Source of the DNA: Kitasatospora sp. MAA4
Lineage (GTDB): Bacteria > Actinomycetota > Actinomycetes > Streptomycetales > Streptomycetaceae
DNA length: 64,000 bases
Reading direction: 5' to 3'
NCBI RefSeq assembly: GCF_029893355.1
Contig: NZ_JARZAI010000001.1
Span: 310,001 to 374,000, forward strand
In this document: positions 33,529 through 42,018 of the stretch, piece by piece
Layout: every line of letters begins with the position of its first letter
Position numbering within the stretch: the first letter of the stretch is position 1
The notes under the pieces: model-generated
What the model was told of the DNA's origin: nothing
Databases searched by the model: none
The model's input: only the letters and a program-made list of their open reading frames with translations
Position numbers and translations under genes: made by a program

Positions 33529-33945
33529 ATGAACGAGGAACTCGCCGAGCTGGCCGCGAGCGGCGCCACCGCGCTGGTCTCCGCGATGGGCACCGATCTC
33601 TGGCAGGAGGCGAAGCGGCTGATCAGCGGCGTCATAGAGCAGGCCCGCAGCAGCCGCCGCAGGGAGCTGTCCGACGAGCTGGAGCGGAGGTCGACCGCCA
33701 CGAGGGGAGCGGTCGACCCCGCGGTCCTGAACTACTGGACCGAGGCGCTGTTCCAGCTGCTCGACCGGAACCCGGAGCTCGCCCAGGACGTCATGGCCCT
33801 GGCATCGCTGCAGACCGCGCAGCGGCCGGACATCGTGGTCCAGGTCAACTCCGCCACCGATTCGGGTGAGGTGTTCGCGGTACAGCACGGTAGCCAGCAC
33901 TTCGCCTTCGGGCCGAAGGCCCGCGATCCCCAGGAACGACCGTGA
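33529..33945 (+). CDS. small helical protein with C-terminal signalling motif
   Basis: 138 residues. Residues 1-95 are helical (LAASGATALVSAMGTDLWQEAKRLI, SRRRELSDELERR, LNYWTEALFQLLDRN) and similar in style to effector-associated or RIP-adaptor modules of actinobacterial conflict systems. Residues 114-127 are EVFAVQHGSQHFAF, the motif shared with the cyclase-like and 73-residue proteins. The stop overlaps the GTG of the PP2C-like gene by four bases. No membrane segment. Confidence 0.72.
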   Translation: MNEELAELAASGATALVSAMGTDLWQEAKRLISGVIEQARSSRRRELSDELERRSTATRGAVDPAVLNYWTEALFQLLDRNPELAQDVMALASLQTAQRPDIVVQVNSATDSGEVFAVQHGSQHFAFGPKARDPQERP

Positions 33946-34841
33946 GCTGGGACAACAACCGGCGGGACGGCCTGATGAACGGATGGGTGCGGGCGGCGCT
34001 GATGGTGGCCGTCGTGATCGGGGCCTTCATCGAGGTCAGCACGCCGCACCTGCACTACGGCCAGTTGGTGGATGCGCTCGCCCTGGCGGCCGTGGGTGTC
34101 GTCGGCACGGCGGCGGCGCTGGGGTCCGAAGCCGCCGCGACGGTCGCCCGGCCGCGGGCCGGGCTCGAACGGGAGCCCCGGCACGACGTGACGGTTCCGG
34201 TCTGCCGCTACGCCGCCGGCCCGGCGGTGCCGACGGCCCAGCCCGCGAGGCCCCGGCCGTTCCTGCGCGAGCGGCCGACCGACCTGAGCGTCCCCCGCTT
34301 CGGCGAAGGCGCCCGTGCGCAGGGCTACCCCTGGCTGCTGCCGGAGCGAACAGTACAGAACGGGATCGCCGCCGACGAAGCCGCGGTCGGTGCCCTCGCC
34401 ATCCGCGCGGCCTCCGTCATCGGCCCCGGCCACCGCTGCGGCCAGCCCGCCGACCCGCGGCAGGACTCCTACCGGATCGGGCGGAGCCGGGACAGCCGGT
34501 ACGCGATCGTGGCCGTGGCCGACGGCCTGTCCAGCGCGGCCTGGTCCGACGCCGGAGCGACCACGGCCGCCAGCCAGGCCGTCACCCTGCTGCGCGAGCA
34601 GATCGAGGCCGGGGGCTTCGGCCGGCTCGACGTCACACAGCTGTACCGGCGGATCGCGGACTCGGTCGCCGGGCACGCGACCGGACGCGGCGTCGGCACC
34701 GCGCAGGTGGCCACCGTGCTGATCACCGCGGTGGTCGGCGCGCCGGACGAGAACGGCGTGGCGCAGGCCTGGGTCGGGTGGCTCGGCGACAGTTCCTCGG
34801 CCCCTCGGCGAACGGGGGCGGAGGCAGCCCATCCCCGGTGA
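33942..34841 (+). CDS. PP2C-like phosphatase, apparently truncated at the C-terminus
   Basis: 299 residues with two N-terminal membrane helices (VRAALMVAVVIGAFIE and LVDALALAAVGVVGTAAAL). A PP2C domain starts near 180: QDSYRIG, VAVADGLSSAAWSDAGA (metal Asp), QVATVLITAVV and AWVGWLGDSSS (GDS strand). PP2C domains normally go on for another 80-100 residues with a further metal Asp (DG and D-x-D strands), but here the frame ends with unrelated Arg/Ala residues. No other frame restores the tail. The break is close to the integrated element, so loss by rearrangement is likely. An intact version would oppose the kinase 6 kb away. Confidence 0.7.
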   Translation: MSWDNNRRDGLMNGWVRAALMVAVVIGAFIEVSTPHLHYGQLVDALALAAVGVVGTAAALGSEAAATVARPRAGLEREPRHDVTVPVCRYAAGPAVPTAQPARPRPFLRERPTDLSVPRFGEGARAQGYPWLLPERTVQNGIAADEAAVGALAIRAASVIGPGHRCGQPADPRQDSYRIGRSRDSRYAIVAVADGLSSAAWSDAGATTAASQAVTLLREQIEAGGFGRLDVTQLYRRIADSVAGHATGRGVGTAQVATVLITAVVGAPDENGVAQAWVGWLGDSSSAPRRTGAEAAHPR

Positions 34842-35038
34842 CGACCGTGCAGCCGACCTCCGCCTTCCCCAGCAGCTCCGAGGGATGGTCGCCGAGTTGC
34901 CCGTCCCCGGACCCCACCACGTCACTGCCCGGGCCCACAGCTACTGCCACCGCCAGGGAGTTTCCGCCGAGTCGCCGGCCGACCTGGACGAGGCCGCCTG
35001 CGATACCGGGTGCTGCTGGGTAACCGGTGGCCGGGCCC
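34842..35038. other. intergenic region between truncated phosphatase and exonuclease fragment
   Basis: No gene is supported on either strand. All frames have unusual composition (Pro/Ser/Thr- or Arg-rich) and none shows PP2C motifs. It may hold remnants of the lost phosphatase tail. Confidence 0.4.
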
Positions 35039-35568
35039 TCAGTGCTGCTCGCCAACCTGCGCGAGGGTGTCCAGCAGCCGGGTGAGGGAGGTGCCCAGAC
35101 CCCAGCGGGTGGCGAGGTCCTCAAGGGTCATCGGGTCGAGCGGCTCCTTCGGCAGCGCCGGGTCGAAGTCGGGCAGCGGCACGTCGGTGGCGACGCGGAC
35201 GACGGTGGGGGCGACGTCGAGGTAGGCGGCGCCTTCGAGGAGGTTCTTGCGGCGGGCGGGGGTGAGTTTGGAGAAGGGGTCGGCGGCGGCGGCGCGGATG
35301 GCGGCCAGGTCGCCGTAGTCGGCGATGAGTTGGGCGGCGGTCTTCTCGCCGATGCCCTTGACACCGGGCAGGCCGTCGCTGGGGTCGCCGCGCAGGACGG
35401 CCATGTCGGTGTACTGGGCGCCGGCGACGCCGTACTTCTCGCGCAGCAGGGTGTCGTCGGTGATCTGCAGGGTGCCGACGCCCTTGAGGGGGTACAGGAC
35501 CTGGATGTCCCGGGCGTCGTCGACCAGTTGGAAGAGGTCGCGGTCGCGGGAGACAGAAGTTTCCCAAC
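35039..35568 (-). pseudogene. C-terminal fragment of a 5'-3' exonuclease (FEN-like), cut by the integrated element
   Basis: The last 176 residues of the exonuclease are intact: SRDRDLFQLVDD, YTDMAVLRGDPSDGLPGVKGIGEKTAAQLI (helix-hairpin-helix) and the end TRLLDTLAQVGEQH. Upstream of VSRDRD the reading frame passes into sequence that is not exonuclease and runs into the integrase promoter region. The family usually has about 300 residues, so the N-terminal 120 or so are missing and should lie at the far end of the element. Insertion in this conserved gene identifies the attachment site. Confidence 0.82.
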
Positions 35569-35603
35569 ACGCGAAACCGGGTCTGACCTGCGAGGATCCG
35601 AAC
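35550..35603 (+). other. probable attachment-site junction (attL) of the integrative element
   Basis: The last exonuclease codons (for VSRDRD) end about here and the integrase ATG follows within 55 bases. Serine integrases use att sites of about 40-50 bp with a short core next to their own gene. The core cannot be fixed without the other junction; GTCTCC on the reverse strand is one candidate. Confidence 0.55.
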
Positions 35604-37202
35604 ATGCTCAGAGCCGTCGTCGGTGCACGCGTCAGCGTGGTCAAGGGGGCCGAGAAGGTCTCCCACCTGGTGCAGAAGGAAGCCGGCCAACGCTACGCCG
35701 ACCGGTCGGGCTGGGAGGTCGTCGGGTACTTCCAGGACCTGGACGTGTCGGCCGAGGTCCGCCCGTTCGATCGCCCCGACCTCGGCCCGTGGCTGGGGGA
35801 GAAGGCAAGCCTGTGGGACGCGATGATCTTCTCGAAGGTGGACCGCGTCTTCCGCTCGGCGAAGGACTGCGCGGACGTGGCGCACTGGGCGGAGGCCAAC
35901 CGCAAGATCCTCGTCTTCTCGGACGACGGCATCGTCCTGAACTTCCGGGACGAGGGCAAGGACTCGATGTCGGCGATGATGAGCAAGGTCTTCCTCATGC
36001 TCGCCTCGCTCTTCGCGGAGATGGAGCTCAAGCGGACGAGGGACCGAGTTCTCGGTGCCCACCGATTCCTGCGGAAGACGGTGCGTTGGCCGGGCGGGTA
36101 CGCGCCCTACGGCTATGAGGTGGTGGATCACCCGGAAGGCGGAAAGACGCTCAGTCTGGAGCCACAGACGGCGGGGGTGGCGCGCGAGATGGCGGAGTGG
36201 TACATCGCAGGCTGGTCGTTCCGTGAAATCGCCGGAGAGCTGAATCGCCGTAACGAGCCGACGAACCTGGTGCGCCATCTGAGGGCCCAGGGGAAGACCG
36301 AGACCTCGAAGGGGAAGAGCGTCGACGGGATCGAGTGGGCCACCAGCGTCGTCGCCGACCTGCTCAGGACCCCGTCGCTGCGAGGGTACAAACTCCACCG
36401 TGGCAAGGAGACCCGTGGCGCCGACGGGCTGCCGATCAGGATCGCCGAACCGGTCTTCGACCGAGAGCTGTGGGCCAGGCTGGAGCCCGCGCTCGCGGCC
36501 AGATCCACGAAGAAGACTCGGACCTTTTCCACGTCCGCGCTGCTCGGCGTTGCCTTCTGCGATGCGTGCAATGGGCCGCTGTACCCGAAGAACGCTCCGA
36601 AGAAGTCGAGTGGGAAGGTGTACAGCTACTACCACTGCCCGAGCGGGAGCGCGAAGGGGAGGGCGAACTGCGGAACGTCACAGCCCTCCCAACAGCTGGA
36701 GGACCTGATTGAGGAGACCTTCATCGCGAAGGTCGGCGACAAGCACGTTCCAGTGCGCCGGTACATCCCGGGGGAGGACCACTCGGAGGATCTGGCCGTG
36801 GTCAAGCGGGCGATCAAGGGCCTTCGGGAGGAGAAGGACGAAGGCCTGATCGTCGGTCGCGAGGACGAGGACGAGTGGAAGGAACGCATGCGGGCGCTGC
36901 TCCAGCGGCGAGAGGAGCTCGATGCCCTGCCACAGCGGCCGGCGCAGTGGGTTCTGGAGAATTCCGACGAGACGTACGCGACGGCCTGGCAGGCTCGGGA
37001 CACCGCAGGGCGTCGGCAGCTTCTGCTGGACAGCGGAATCAGGCTGGTGGTCAAGCCCGGACCGGCTCTCCAAGCCCAGGTCGAGGTCCCGGAGGACTTG
37101 GCCGCCCGGCTCAGGGACGCGGTCACTCGGAGCGGATCGACCACTGCCTCGGGTGGCGAACCCCCTTCGGCCCAGGTGGAGAACACCGTCACGTCGGGTT
37201 GA
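35604..37202 (+). CDS. large serine recombinase (integrase)
   Basis: 532 residues from ATG after GAGGA. The N-terminal catalytic domain has the nucleophile in GARVSVV (Ser about 11), MIFSKVDRVFRSAKDC and the long helix SMSAMMSKVFLMLASLFAEMELKRTRDRV. Then a recombinase domain (YAPYGYEV, GWSFREIAGELNRR), a zinc ribbon (CDACNGPLY ... YYHCPSGSAKGRANC) and a coiled coil, the architecture of phage and ICE integrases. It lies next to the cut exonuclease gene and should catalyse attP x attB recombination there. Confidence 0.95.
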   Translation: MLRAVVGARVSVVKGAEKVSHLVQKEAGQRYADRSGWEVVGYFQDLDVSAEVRPFDRPDLGPWLGEKASLWDAMIFSKVDRVFRSAKDCADVAHWAEANRKILVFSDDGIVLNFRDEGKDSMSAMMSKVFLMLASLFAEMELKRTRDRVLGAHRFLRKTVRWPGGYAPYGYEVVDHPEGGKTLSLEPQTAGVAREMAEWYIAGWSFREIAGELNRRNEPTNLVRHLRAQGKTETSKGKSVDGIEWATSVVADLLRTPSLRGYKLHRGKETRGADGLPIRIAEPVFDRELWARLEPALAARSTKKTRTFSTSALLGVAFCDACNGPLYPKNAPKKSSGKVYSYYHCPSGSAKGRANCGTSQPSQQLEDLIEETFIAKVGDKHVPVRRYIPGEDHSEDLAVVKRAIKGLREEKDEGLIVGREDEDEWKERMRALLQRREELDALPQRPAQWVLENSDETYATAWQARDTAGRRQLLLDSGIRLVVKPGPALQAQVEVPEDLAARLRDAVTRSGSTTASGGEPPSAQVENTVTSG

Positions 37203-37239
37203 TGTACTGGCGCGTGCCGCCGCCGGGGTCTCGGGCATC

Positions 37240-37854
37240 ATGACCATCGACCATGGGCGTATTTTGAGAGGATCGGTACCGCAGGTGTCTGGAAGCGGAC
37301 AGGCAGCATTGACGGAGCTGTGGAATCAGCGATGGCCTGGCTGCCCTCCGGTTGGGCACCAACTCCGCGGCCCTTACCGAGATGTCTGGGTCCGCTTTCA
37401 CAGCCTGCCGGAGTCGAAGCGCTACCCGCAGGACGAGACCGAGTACGCCATCGTCTTGGAGCGCTACAACACCGTCCTCGACGAACTGTTCGCAGGCGAG
37501 GACGTGTACGTGATCAACCCCAAATGGACGGCGGAGCCCGATGTGCCGCCTCACCAACCAGATGCTGGCTACTGGCAGAGCTTGCTGATCCAGGACGACC
37601 CTGACCCGGAGTTTCGCACCTATTACCACCTCTTCGCTGCTCGCCGCCGCTGGCAGCGTGGGTGCATCGACGACTTGCTGCGTGACGTTGCCGACGACAA
37701 GACCGCGGACGTCCTGGTCACCGATGCCCGTCTGGAGCGCATTCACCATCCTTATGACGGTGGCGCCGACGTCTTTCTCACCACGCCCGAAGAGCGGGAT
37801 CGGTTGCGGGACCGGCACTCCAGCTGGCTTTCCAGCCACCCGGCCGGTCTCTGA
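37240..37854 (+). CDS. DUF3885-domain protein
   Basis: 204 residues. The segment VWVRFHSLPESKRYPQDETE followed by ERYNTVLDELF is the hallmark of DUF3885 proteins. The rest contains YYHLFAARRRWQRGCIDDLLRDVADD and DGGADVFLTTPEERDRLRDRH. No catalytic motif. It follows the integrase by 37 bases as cargo of the element. The function of the family is not known to me. Confidence 0.8.
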   Translation: MTIDHGRILRGSVPQVSGSGQAALTELWNQRWPGCPPVGHQLRGPYRDVWVRFHSLPESKRYPQDETEYAIVLERYNTVLDELFAGEDVYVINPKWTAEPDVPPHQPDAGYWQSLLIQDDPDPEFRTYYHLFAARRRWQRGCIDDLLRDVADDKTADVLVTDARLERIHHPYDGGADVFLTTPEERDRLRDRHSSWLSSHPAGL

Positions 37855-37949
37855 CCGGCTCGAATATCTACTGCGGTCCCGCGTTCGACGAGGGGGCAGT
37901 TCCCGAGTCCGAGCGGGTACTGGTCTCGGTCCCGCCGATTCGGACGCCG

Positions 37950-38477
37950 TCAGCGTGGGCGGATCATGGCGGTGAGCCGAGGTGAGTCAGGCGAGGGTTG
38001 CTGGCTGTTGAAGGCCTGGTAGCCCCAGGTCTCGTACAGGGCTTGGACTTTGCCGTCCCCAGCGAGCGGGTTGACCATGAGGGTGACGCGATCCTCGGCG
38101 CGGTGGGCGAGGAGCTCGTCGTGGATGCGGCGGGCGGTACCAGTACCGCGCCAGGGGGCGCGGACGCCGATCTCCTTGATGACCAGCACGGGGGCGTCGG
38201 TGAAGCCGTCGGGCAGGGGTTCGGCCATGCGCTTCCAGTACCGGTCGCCGGCGTCGGCGGTGTTGCCGTAGGCGTAGCCGATCGGGACGTCGCCGTCGTA
38301 GCCGAGGACGAGTGCGAAGCCGGGTTCGGTGGCGTGGCGGTCGAGGCGTTCGGCGAATGTCTGGACGCGGTAGTTGGCCAGGTGCAGTAGGGGCGCCCGT
38401 ACGTCGGCGTAGACGTCCAGCAGGTCCTGGCGGGCCTGCGCGGTGAGGTCAGTGTGGTGGCGGAGCTCGATCGTCAC
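37950..38477 (-). CDS. GNAT-family N-acetyltransferase
   Basis: 175 residues. The acetyl-CoA-binding region is VLVIKEIGVRAPWRGTGTARRIHDELL (V-x5-R/G-x-G type), with FALVLGYDGDVPIGYAYGN before it and the C-terminal ALYETWGYQAF typical of GNATs. The GTG start overlaps the stop of the XRE-regulator gene in a GTGA overlap, so the two are coupled. Substrate unknown. Similar regulator-acetyltransferase pairs are common beside actinobacterial accessory gene sets. Confidence 0.85.
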   Translation of the reverse strand: MTIELRHHTDLTAQARQDLLDVYADVRAPLLHLANYRVQTFAERLDRHATEPGFALVLGYDGDVPIGYAYGNTADAGDRYWKRMAEPLPDGFTDAPVLVIKEIGVRAPWRGTGTARRIHDELLAHRAEDRVTLMVNPLAGDGKVQALYETWGYQAFNSQQPSPDSPRLTAMIRPR

Positions 38478-39736
38478 GCGGTGGTCCTCCTGGTGTTGTG
38501 TGCGTACTCGGCCCAAGTGCGGGCCAAGTTGCTGCCGTCGGCCAGGTCGCCCAGCTTGGCGCCGAAGGCGTTCAGCATGCCGGTGACGCGGGGGTGGGCG
38601 GAGACCTCGGCTGGGACCGACATGGCGGTGGCGACGGCAGGTTCGAGGTCGCCCTGGCCGAGCTGGGCGTGGGCGAGGCGAACCGTGGTGATCGCGTGTG
38701 AGCGCTGCATAGCGCCGCGGCGAAGCGCCATGCTGCGGTGCGCGTGAGCTTCCGCTTCCTCCCAACTGCCGGCCGAGAGGTAGGCGGCCAGGGCCAGGGA
38801 GTCGAGTTCGGCCTGATCGTAGAAGGCTGTTATCCACAGAGGGCGGGAGGCGCCGGAGTCGGCTCGGTCAAGGGCCTCCTGCGCGTGCCCGAGAGAGCGT
38901 CGCACCGCATTGGTGTCTCCGGTCAGGCCGTGGATGGCCGCGTGGCGGGCGTGTCCGAGGGAGGCGAACAACGGGTCGCGCCGGGCGATGGGCAGGTTGC
39001 GAGCCACGTCGTTGGCCGCGAGCGCGTCGCCGGGCCGGCCGAGATGGCGGTAGAGGCTGCCGGCGTGGGACCAGATGCGGAACTGGATGGACGAGTCACC
39101 GGACATGGCTGCCAGGGAGGCAGCCTTCTGGTGATGCTGGAGAGCGGCGTCGAAGCGGCGGCCGTCGATGGCGGCCCACATTGCGCTCGACATGAAGGAG
39201 GCCGCGCTGGCGTACAGCTGTGCCCTGATCCGCTGGGTGGCGGTGCCGCGTTCCTGGAGGGCGAGGGCTTCGTCGGCCAGCTGGCCAGCCCGGGTCTCGA
39301 TGCTGAGGCGCCCGCCGTGGCGGTGGTCGCTGGCGACGACCTCGGCAAAGCGGGCCTGCAACTGTTGGACGTCGCTGATCCCGATCCGACGTGGTCCGGC
39401 AGCGGCGCCCGTGAGTGCGGCCACGGTGGTGCCTCCGGCGGCTGCTATGAAGTCGCGTCGCCTCACGTCTTCCTCCCTTGCGCTGCTTCGGGCTCGTCCT
39501 GTGGGGACGAAGCCCAGGTCCTCGGGCGGGCAGTCGAATACTGCCGTGAGCGCAAGGCGGATCTTCGCTGGTGGCCAACGGGTCTGACCAGTCAGCCAGT
39601 TGTGGACCGTGCGCTCTGATACCGTGCCGAGCTTCCCTGTGAGGACCTTGACCTCGGCGTTCACTTCGCGGGCTAACTCTGCCTTCGTCATGCGGCGTTC
39701 GGCCATCCGGAGGCGGAGTGCGACGTTGGCCACCAT
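38474..39736 (-). CDS. XRE-family regulator with TPR-like C-terminus
   Basis: 420 residues from ATG. N-terminal HTH MAERRMTKAELAREVN and LGTVSERTVHNWLTGQTRWP (about 10-60). A Tat-like stretch RRRDFIAAAGGTTVAALTGAAA occurs at about 92-115, as often seen in this family although the proteins are cytoplasmic. The remainder is a run of TPR-like helices (DAALQHHQKAASLAAMSGD, RPGDALAANDVARNLP, SWEEAEAHAHRSMALRRGA). Such proteins (NsdA/BldD-linked XRE-TPR type) control development and accessory genes. It is divergent from the ATPase-fold and radical SAM operon and may control it. Confidence 0.85.
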   Translation of the reverse strand: MVANVALRLRMAERRMTKAELAREVNAEVKVLTGKLGTVSERTVHNWLTGQTRWPPAKIRLALTAVFDCPPEDLGFVPTGRARSSAREEDVRRRDFIAAAGGTTVAALTGAAAGPRRIGISDVQQLQARFAEVVASDHRHGGRLSIETRAGQLADEALALQERGTATQRIRAQLYASAASFMSSAMWAAIDGRRFDAALQHHQKAASLAAMSGDSSIQFRIWSHAGSLYRHLGRPGDALAANDVARNLPIARRDPLFASLGHARHAAIHGLTGDTNAVRRSLGHAQEALDRADSGASRPLWITAFYDQAELDSLALAAYLSAGSWEEAEAHAHRSMALRRGAMQRSHAITTVRLAHAQLGQGDLEPAVATAMSVPAEVSAHPRVTGMLNAFGAKLGDLADGSNLARTWAEYAHNTRRTTA

Positions 39737-39980
39737 GCGGTCAACGTAGCTGTGGTGTGACGTGGTGTGCAGGGGGTCGGGTAATGAGGCGGTCAAGTTT
39801 TCCGGTCGAACGCGGACCAGAGGCACTCGCACTTTGCCTCACCGACCCGTAGCTGACGGTCGTTCACTGGTTACGCGAAGCCGTCCTCCTCTCGGGGACG
39901 GCATCTGGTTCCAGGCCCGTCCTGTGTTCCGGGCCGGGCACCGGCCAACCCTCAACCGCACTCCAACCAGGAGTTCCGCC

Positions 39981-40433
39981 ATGGCCTTCACAGCCGGCAC
40001 ACCTTCGGGAGTCGAGCCAACGGCCGCCGTGACCGCAGCCGCTAGCGGTACCGAGTCGGTCGGCCTGGACCTGCCTTACCAGGCTGAGTCCGTGTCCGCC
40101 GCCCGTCGGCTGGTGCGCGTGCAACTGGCGCTCTGGGGCCTGGACCACCTCGTCGAGGACGCGCAGGTGATCGTCTCGGAGCTTGCGACCAACGCGGCCA
40201 AGACCGGGTGCCGACTGCGGATGCGGGTCGAGATCGAACGGCTCACCGAGAAGGCCGTCCAGATCCGCGTCACTGACGGCTGCCGCATCCTGCCGGTCAT
40301 GGTCAAGGCCGATGGGCAGGACGAGGGCGGCCGGGGCATCGCTCTGATCCACCACCTCACCGGCGGCCGTTGGGGCGCTGATCAACTGCTGAACGGCAAG
40401 ACCGTCCATGCCGAACTGGGGGCCGTGGCATGA
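39981..40433 (+). CDS. histidine-kinase-like ATPase fold protein (anti-sigma-factor type)
   Basis: 150 residues from ATG with CAGGAG upstream. It has an HATPase fold of the RsbW kind: SVSAARRLVRVQLALWGLD, the N box VIVSELATNAAK, and the G box DEGGRGIALIHHLTGGRWG. There is no kinase dimerisation domain. Such proteins bind sigma factors or anti-anti-sigma factors, and in actinobacteria they are often paired with XRE regulators such as the divergent one here. It overlaps the next small gene by four bases and starts the operon that contains the radical SAM maturase. Confidence 0.82.
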   Translation: MAFTAGTPSGVEPTAAVTAAASGTESVGLDLPYQAESVSAARRLVRVQLALWGLDHLVEDAQVIVSELATNAAKTGCRLRMRVEIERLTEKAVQIRVTDGCRILPVMVKADGQDEGGRGIALIHHLTGGRWGADQLLNGKTVHAELGAVA

Positions 40434-40627
40434 GTGCCCAGCACCGCGGTCCCGACCGCGACCTTTTCGGCGACGCCATGAAGACCCTGGTGGTCTCCGG
40501 CCACCTCGCCGTGCTCGGTCTGCTCGGCTACCTGGTCGAGCACCAACCGCCCCAGTACCAGCCGCTCACCGCGGCCAGCGCACCGGACACCGACCCGGGC
40601 ACCGACCCGGGCACCGAATCCCTCTGA
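40430..40627 (+). CDS. small single-pass membrane protein
   Basis: 65 residues. One hydrophobic helix (MKTLVVSGHLAVLGLLGYLV), then a Gln/Pro stretch and a short DTDPGTDPGTE repeat. Its ATG overlaps the stop of the ATPase-fold gene, and it ends 20 bases before the radical SAM gene. No family recognised. It could be an export or anchoring helper for the peptide made downstream. Confidence 0.6.
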   Translation: MSAQHRGPDRDLFGDAMKTLVVSGHLAVLGLLGYLVEHQPPQYQPLTAASAPDTDPGTDPGTESL

Positions 40628-40647
40628 CCGAGCGAGGAGCCAGCACG

Positions 40648-41790
40648 ATGCAGACCCTGGCCAGCTACCGGCGCCGCATCGCCCGCCGTCCGAACACGGT
40701 GGTCGTGCAGCCCGACGGCTTCTGCAATCTCAACTGCACCTACTGTTACCTGCCCGACCGAGGCCGGCGCACACCAATGCCGGTGACGGTCGCCGAGGCG
40801 GTGGCTCGGTCGATCGCCGAGTTCGCCGACACCACGACCTCCTCGCCCATCGAGGTCCTGTGGCACGCGGGCGAGCCGCTGGCTGTGGGGCGGCAGCGGT
40901 TGGCCGAGTTGCTGGCCCCGTTCGAGCCGCTTCGGAAGGCAGGGCTGGTCGAGCACTCGGTGCAGACCAACGCGGTACTGATCAACCCGGCCTGGTGTGA
41001 CTTCCTGACCGCGTACGGGTTCCGGGTCGGGGTGAGTATCGACGGCCCGGCCGCCCTCAACCGTCAGCGCGTCGACTGGGCCGGACGCCCGGCCTTCGAC
41101 CGGATCATGAAGGGCATCAGTTGCCTTCGGGACCACGAGGTCCGGTTCTCCGCGATCGCAGTCGTCAGCGCGGAGAGCACCCTCGGCCCGGAAGGGCTGC
41201 TGGACTTCATGGCGGACCTGGGCTGCCACAGCGTCGGGCTGAACATGGAGGAGACCGAGGGCGTCAACACCGGCCGGGCGGTGCCCACCGTCGAACAGGC
41301 CCGCGAGTTCTGGCGCCGCACCATCGCCTGGTCCAGGCTGCACCGAGAGCTGACCGTCCGCGAAGTTGACCGGCTCGGCAGCTACCTGCGGTCCGCCCGT
41401 GAAATGGGTCTGGCCGCGTGGGACGACGCGCTGATCGACCCGATCCCGACCGTCTCCGCCGCCGGGGACGTGGTCCTGCTCTCGCCCGAGCTCGCGGGCA
41501 TCAGTGACCCGGCATACAACGACTTCCGGGCCGGCAACGTCCTGGAGCTGACCATCGGCTCCATGCTGGATCGCGCGCACCACCTGCGGTACGTGCGCGA
41601 GTTCCTGACCGGCCTGGACGAGTGCGAGGCCCGGTGTGAGTTCTTCGGCTTCTGCCGGGGAGCCCAGGCCGGCAATCGCTACTTCGAGAATGGGCGCCTG
41701 GACACCACCGAAACCAACTACTGCCGCGTGTCCAGGCAGGCCCTCGTCACCGCACTGTCCGATACCGTCCGAGAGGAGCAACCAGCATGA
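40648..41790 (+). CDS. cyclophane-forming radical SAM/SPASM peptide maturase (triceptide type)
   Basis: 380 residues from ATG with GAGGAG upstream. The cluster motif is CNLNCTYC (Cys 26, 30, 33), followed by EVLWHAGEPL and SVQTNAVLI. A C-terminal SPASM-like cysteine set is present (CEARCEFFGFCRG and YC). This layout matches the FxsB/GrrM/OscB-type maturases that join an aromatic ring to the beta-carbon of a residue two positions later (Omega-X-X cyclophanes). The stop overlaps the ATG of a small precursor gene bearing FDN and WDN motifs, which are suitable substrates. It is one of the best-supported functional calls in the element. Confidence 0.88.
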   Translation: MQTLASYRRRIARRPNTVVVQPDGFCNLNCTYCYLPDRGRRTPMPVTVAEAVARSIAEFADTTTSSPIEVLWHAGEPLAVGRQRLAELLAPFEPLRKAGLVEHSVQTNAVLINPAWCDFLTAYGFRVGVSIDGPAALNRQRVDWAGRPAFDRIMKGISCLRDHEVRFSAIAVVSAESTLGPEGLLDFMADLGCHSVGLNMEETEGVNTGRAVPTVEQAREFWRRTIAWSRLHRELTVREVDRLGSYLRSAREMGLAAWDDALIDPIPTVSAAGDVVLLSPELAGISDPAYNDFRAGNVLELTIGSMLDRAHHLRYVREFLTGLDECEARCEFFGFCRGAQAGNRYFENGRLDTTETNYCRVSRQALVTALSDTVREEQPA

Positions 41791-41951
41791 CCATCCTCGA
41801 ACTGCTGGCCGTCACCGATTCCCCTGTGGTTGCCGACCTGACGTCTGGTCACCCGGTCACGGTCGCCAAGTTCGACAACCGACCGACGTGGGACAACGTC
41901 GGCTCGTCGTTCGACAACCGGCCCACCTGGGACAACAAGACCAGCAAGTAG
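41787..41951 (+). CDS. triceptide precursor with duplicated FDNRPTWDN core
   Basis: 54 residues; the ATG overlaps the maturase stop (ATGA). The leader is TILELLAVTDSPVVADLTSG; the core holds FDNRPTWDN twice, separated by VGSS, and ends KTSK. Each repeat contains an FDN and a WDN triplet, so up to four three-residue cyclophanes (Phe or Trp to Asn) can be predicted. Precursor and maturase in this order, with tandem cores, agree with known radical SAM triceptide systems. Exact ring pattern and final product are not deducible from sequence. Confidence 0.88.
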   Translation: MTILELLAVTDSPVVADLTSGHPVTVAKFDNRPTWDNVGSSFDNRPTWDNKTSK

Positions 41952-41965
41952 CACCACCTGAGCAC

Positions 41966-41995
41966 CCGGGCCCGCACCGCGCGGTGCGGGCCCGG
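41966..41995 (+). terminator. stem-loop after the triceptide precursor
   Basis: A perfect 30-bp palindrome (CCGGGCCCGCACCGC and its complement, no spacer) beginning 14 bases after the precursor stop and 23 bases before the next GTG. No T-tract. Likely attenuator that favours the upstream transcript, or an mRNA-stabilising hairpin. Confidence 0.7.
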
Positions 41996-42018
41996 CCCGA
42001 CAGAGCGGAGCCCCACCC

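Noticed and set aside
34842..35038. A frame-shifted C-terminus of the PP2C-like phosphatase
   Set aside because: No frame on either strand shows the expected later PP2C metal motifs; treated as truncation.
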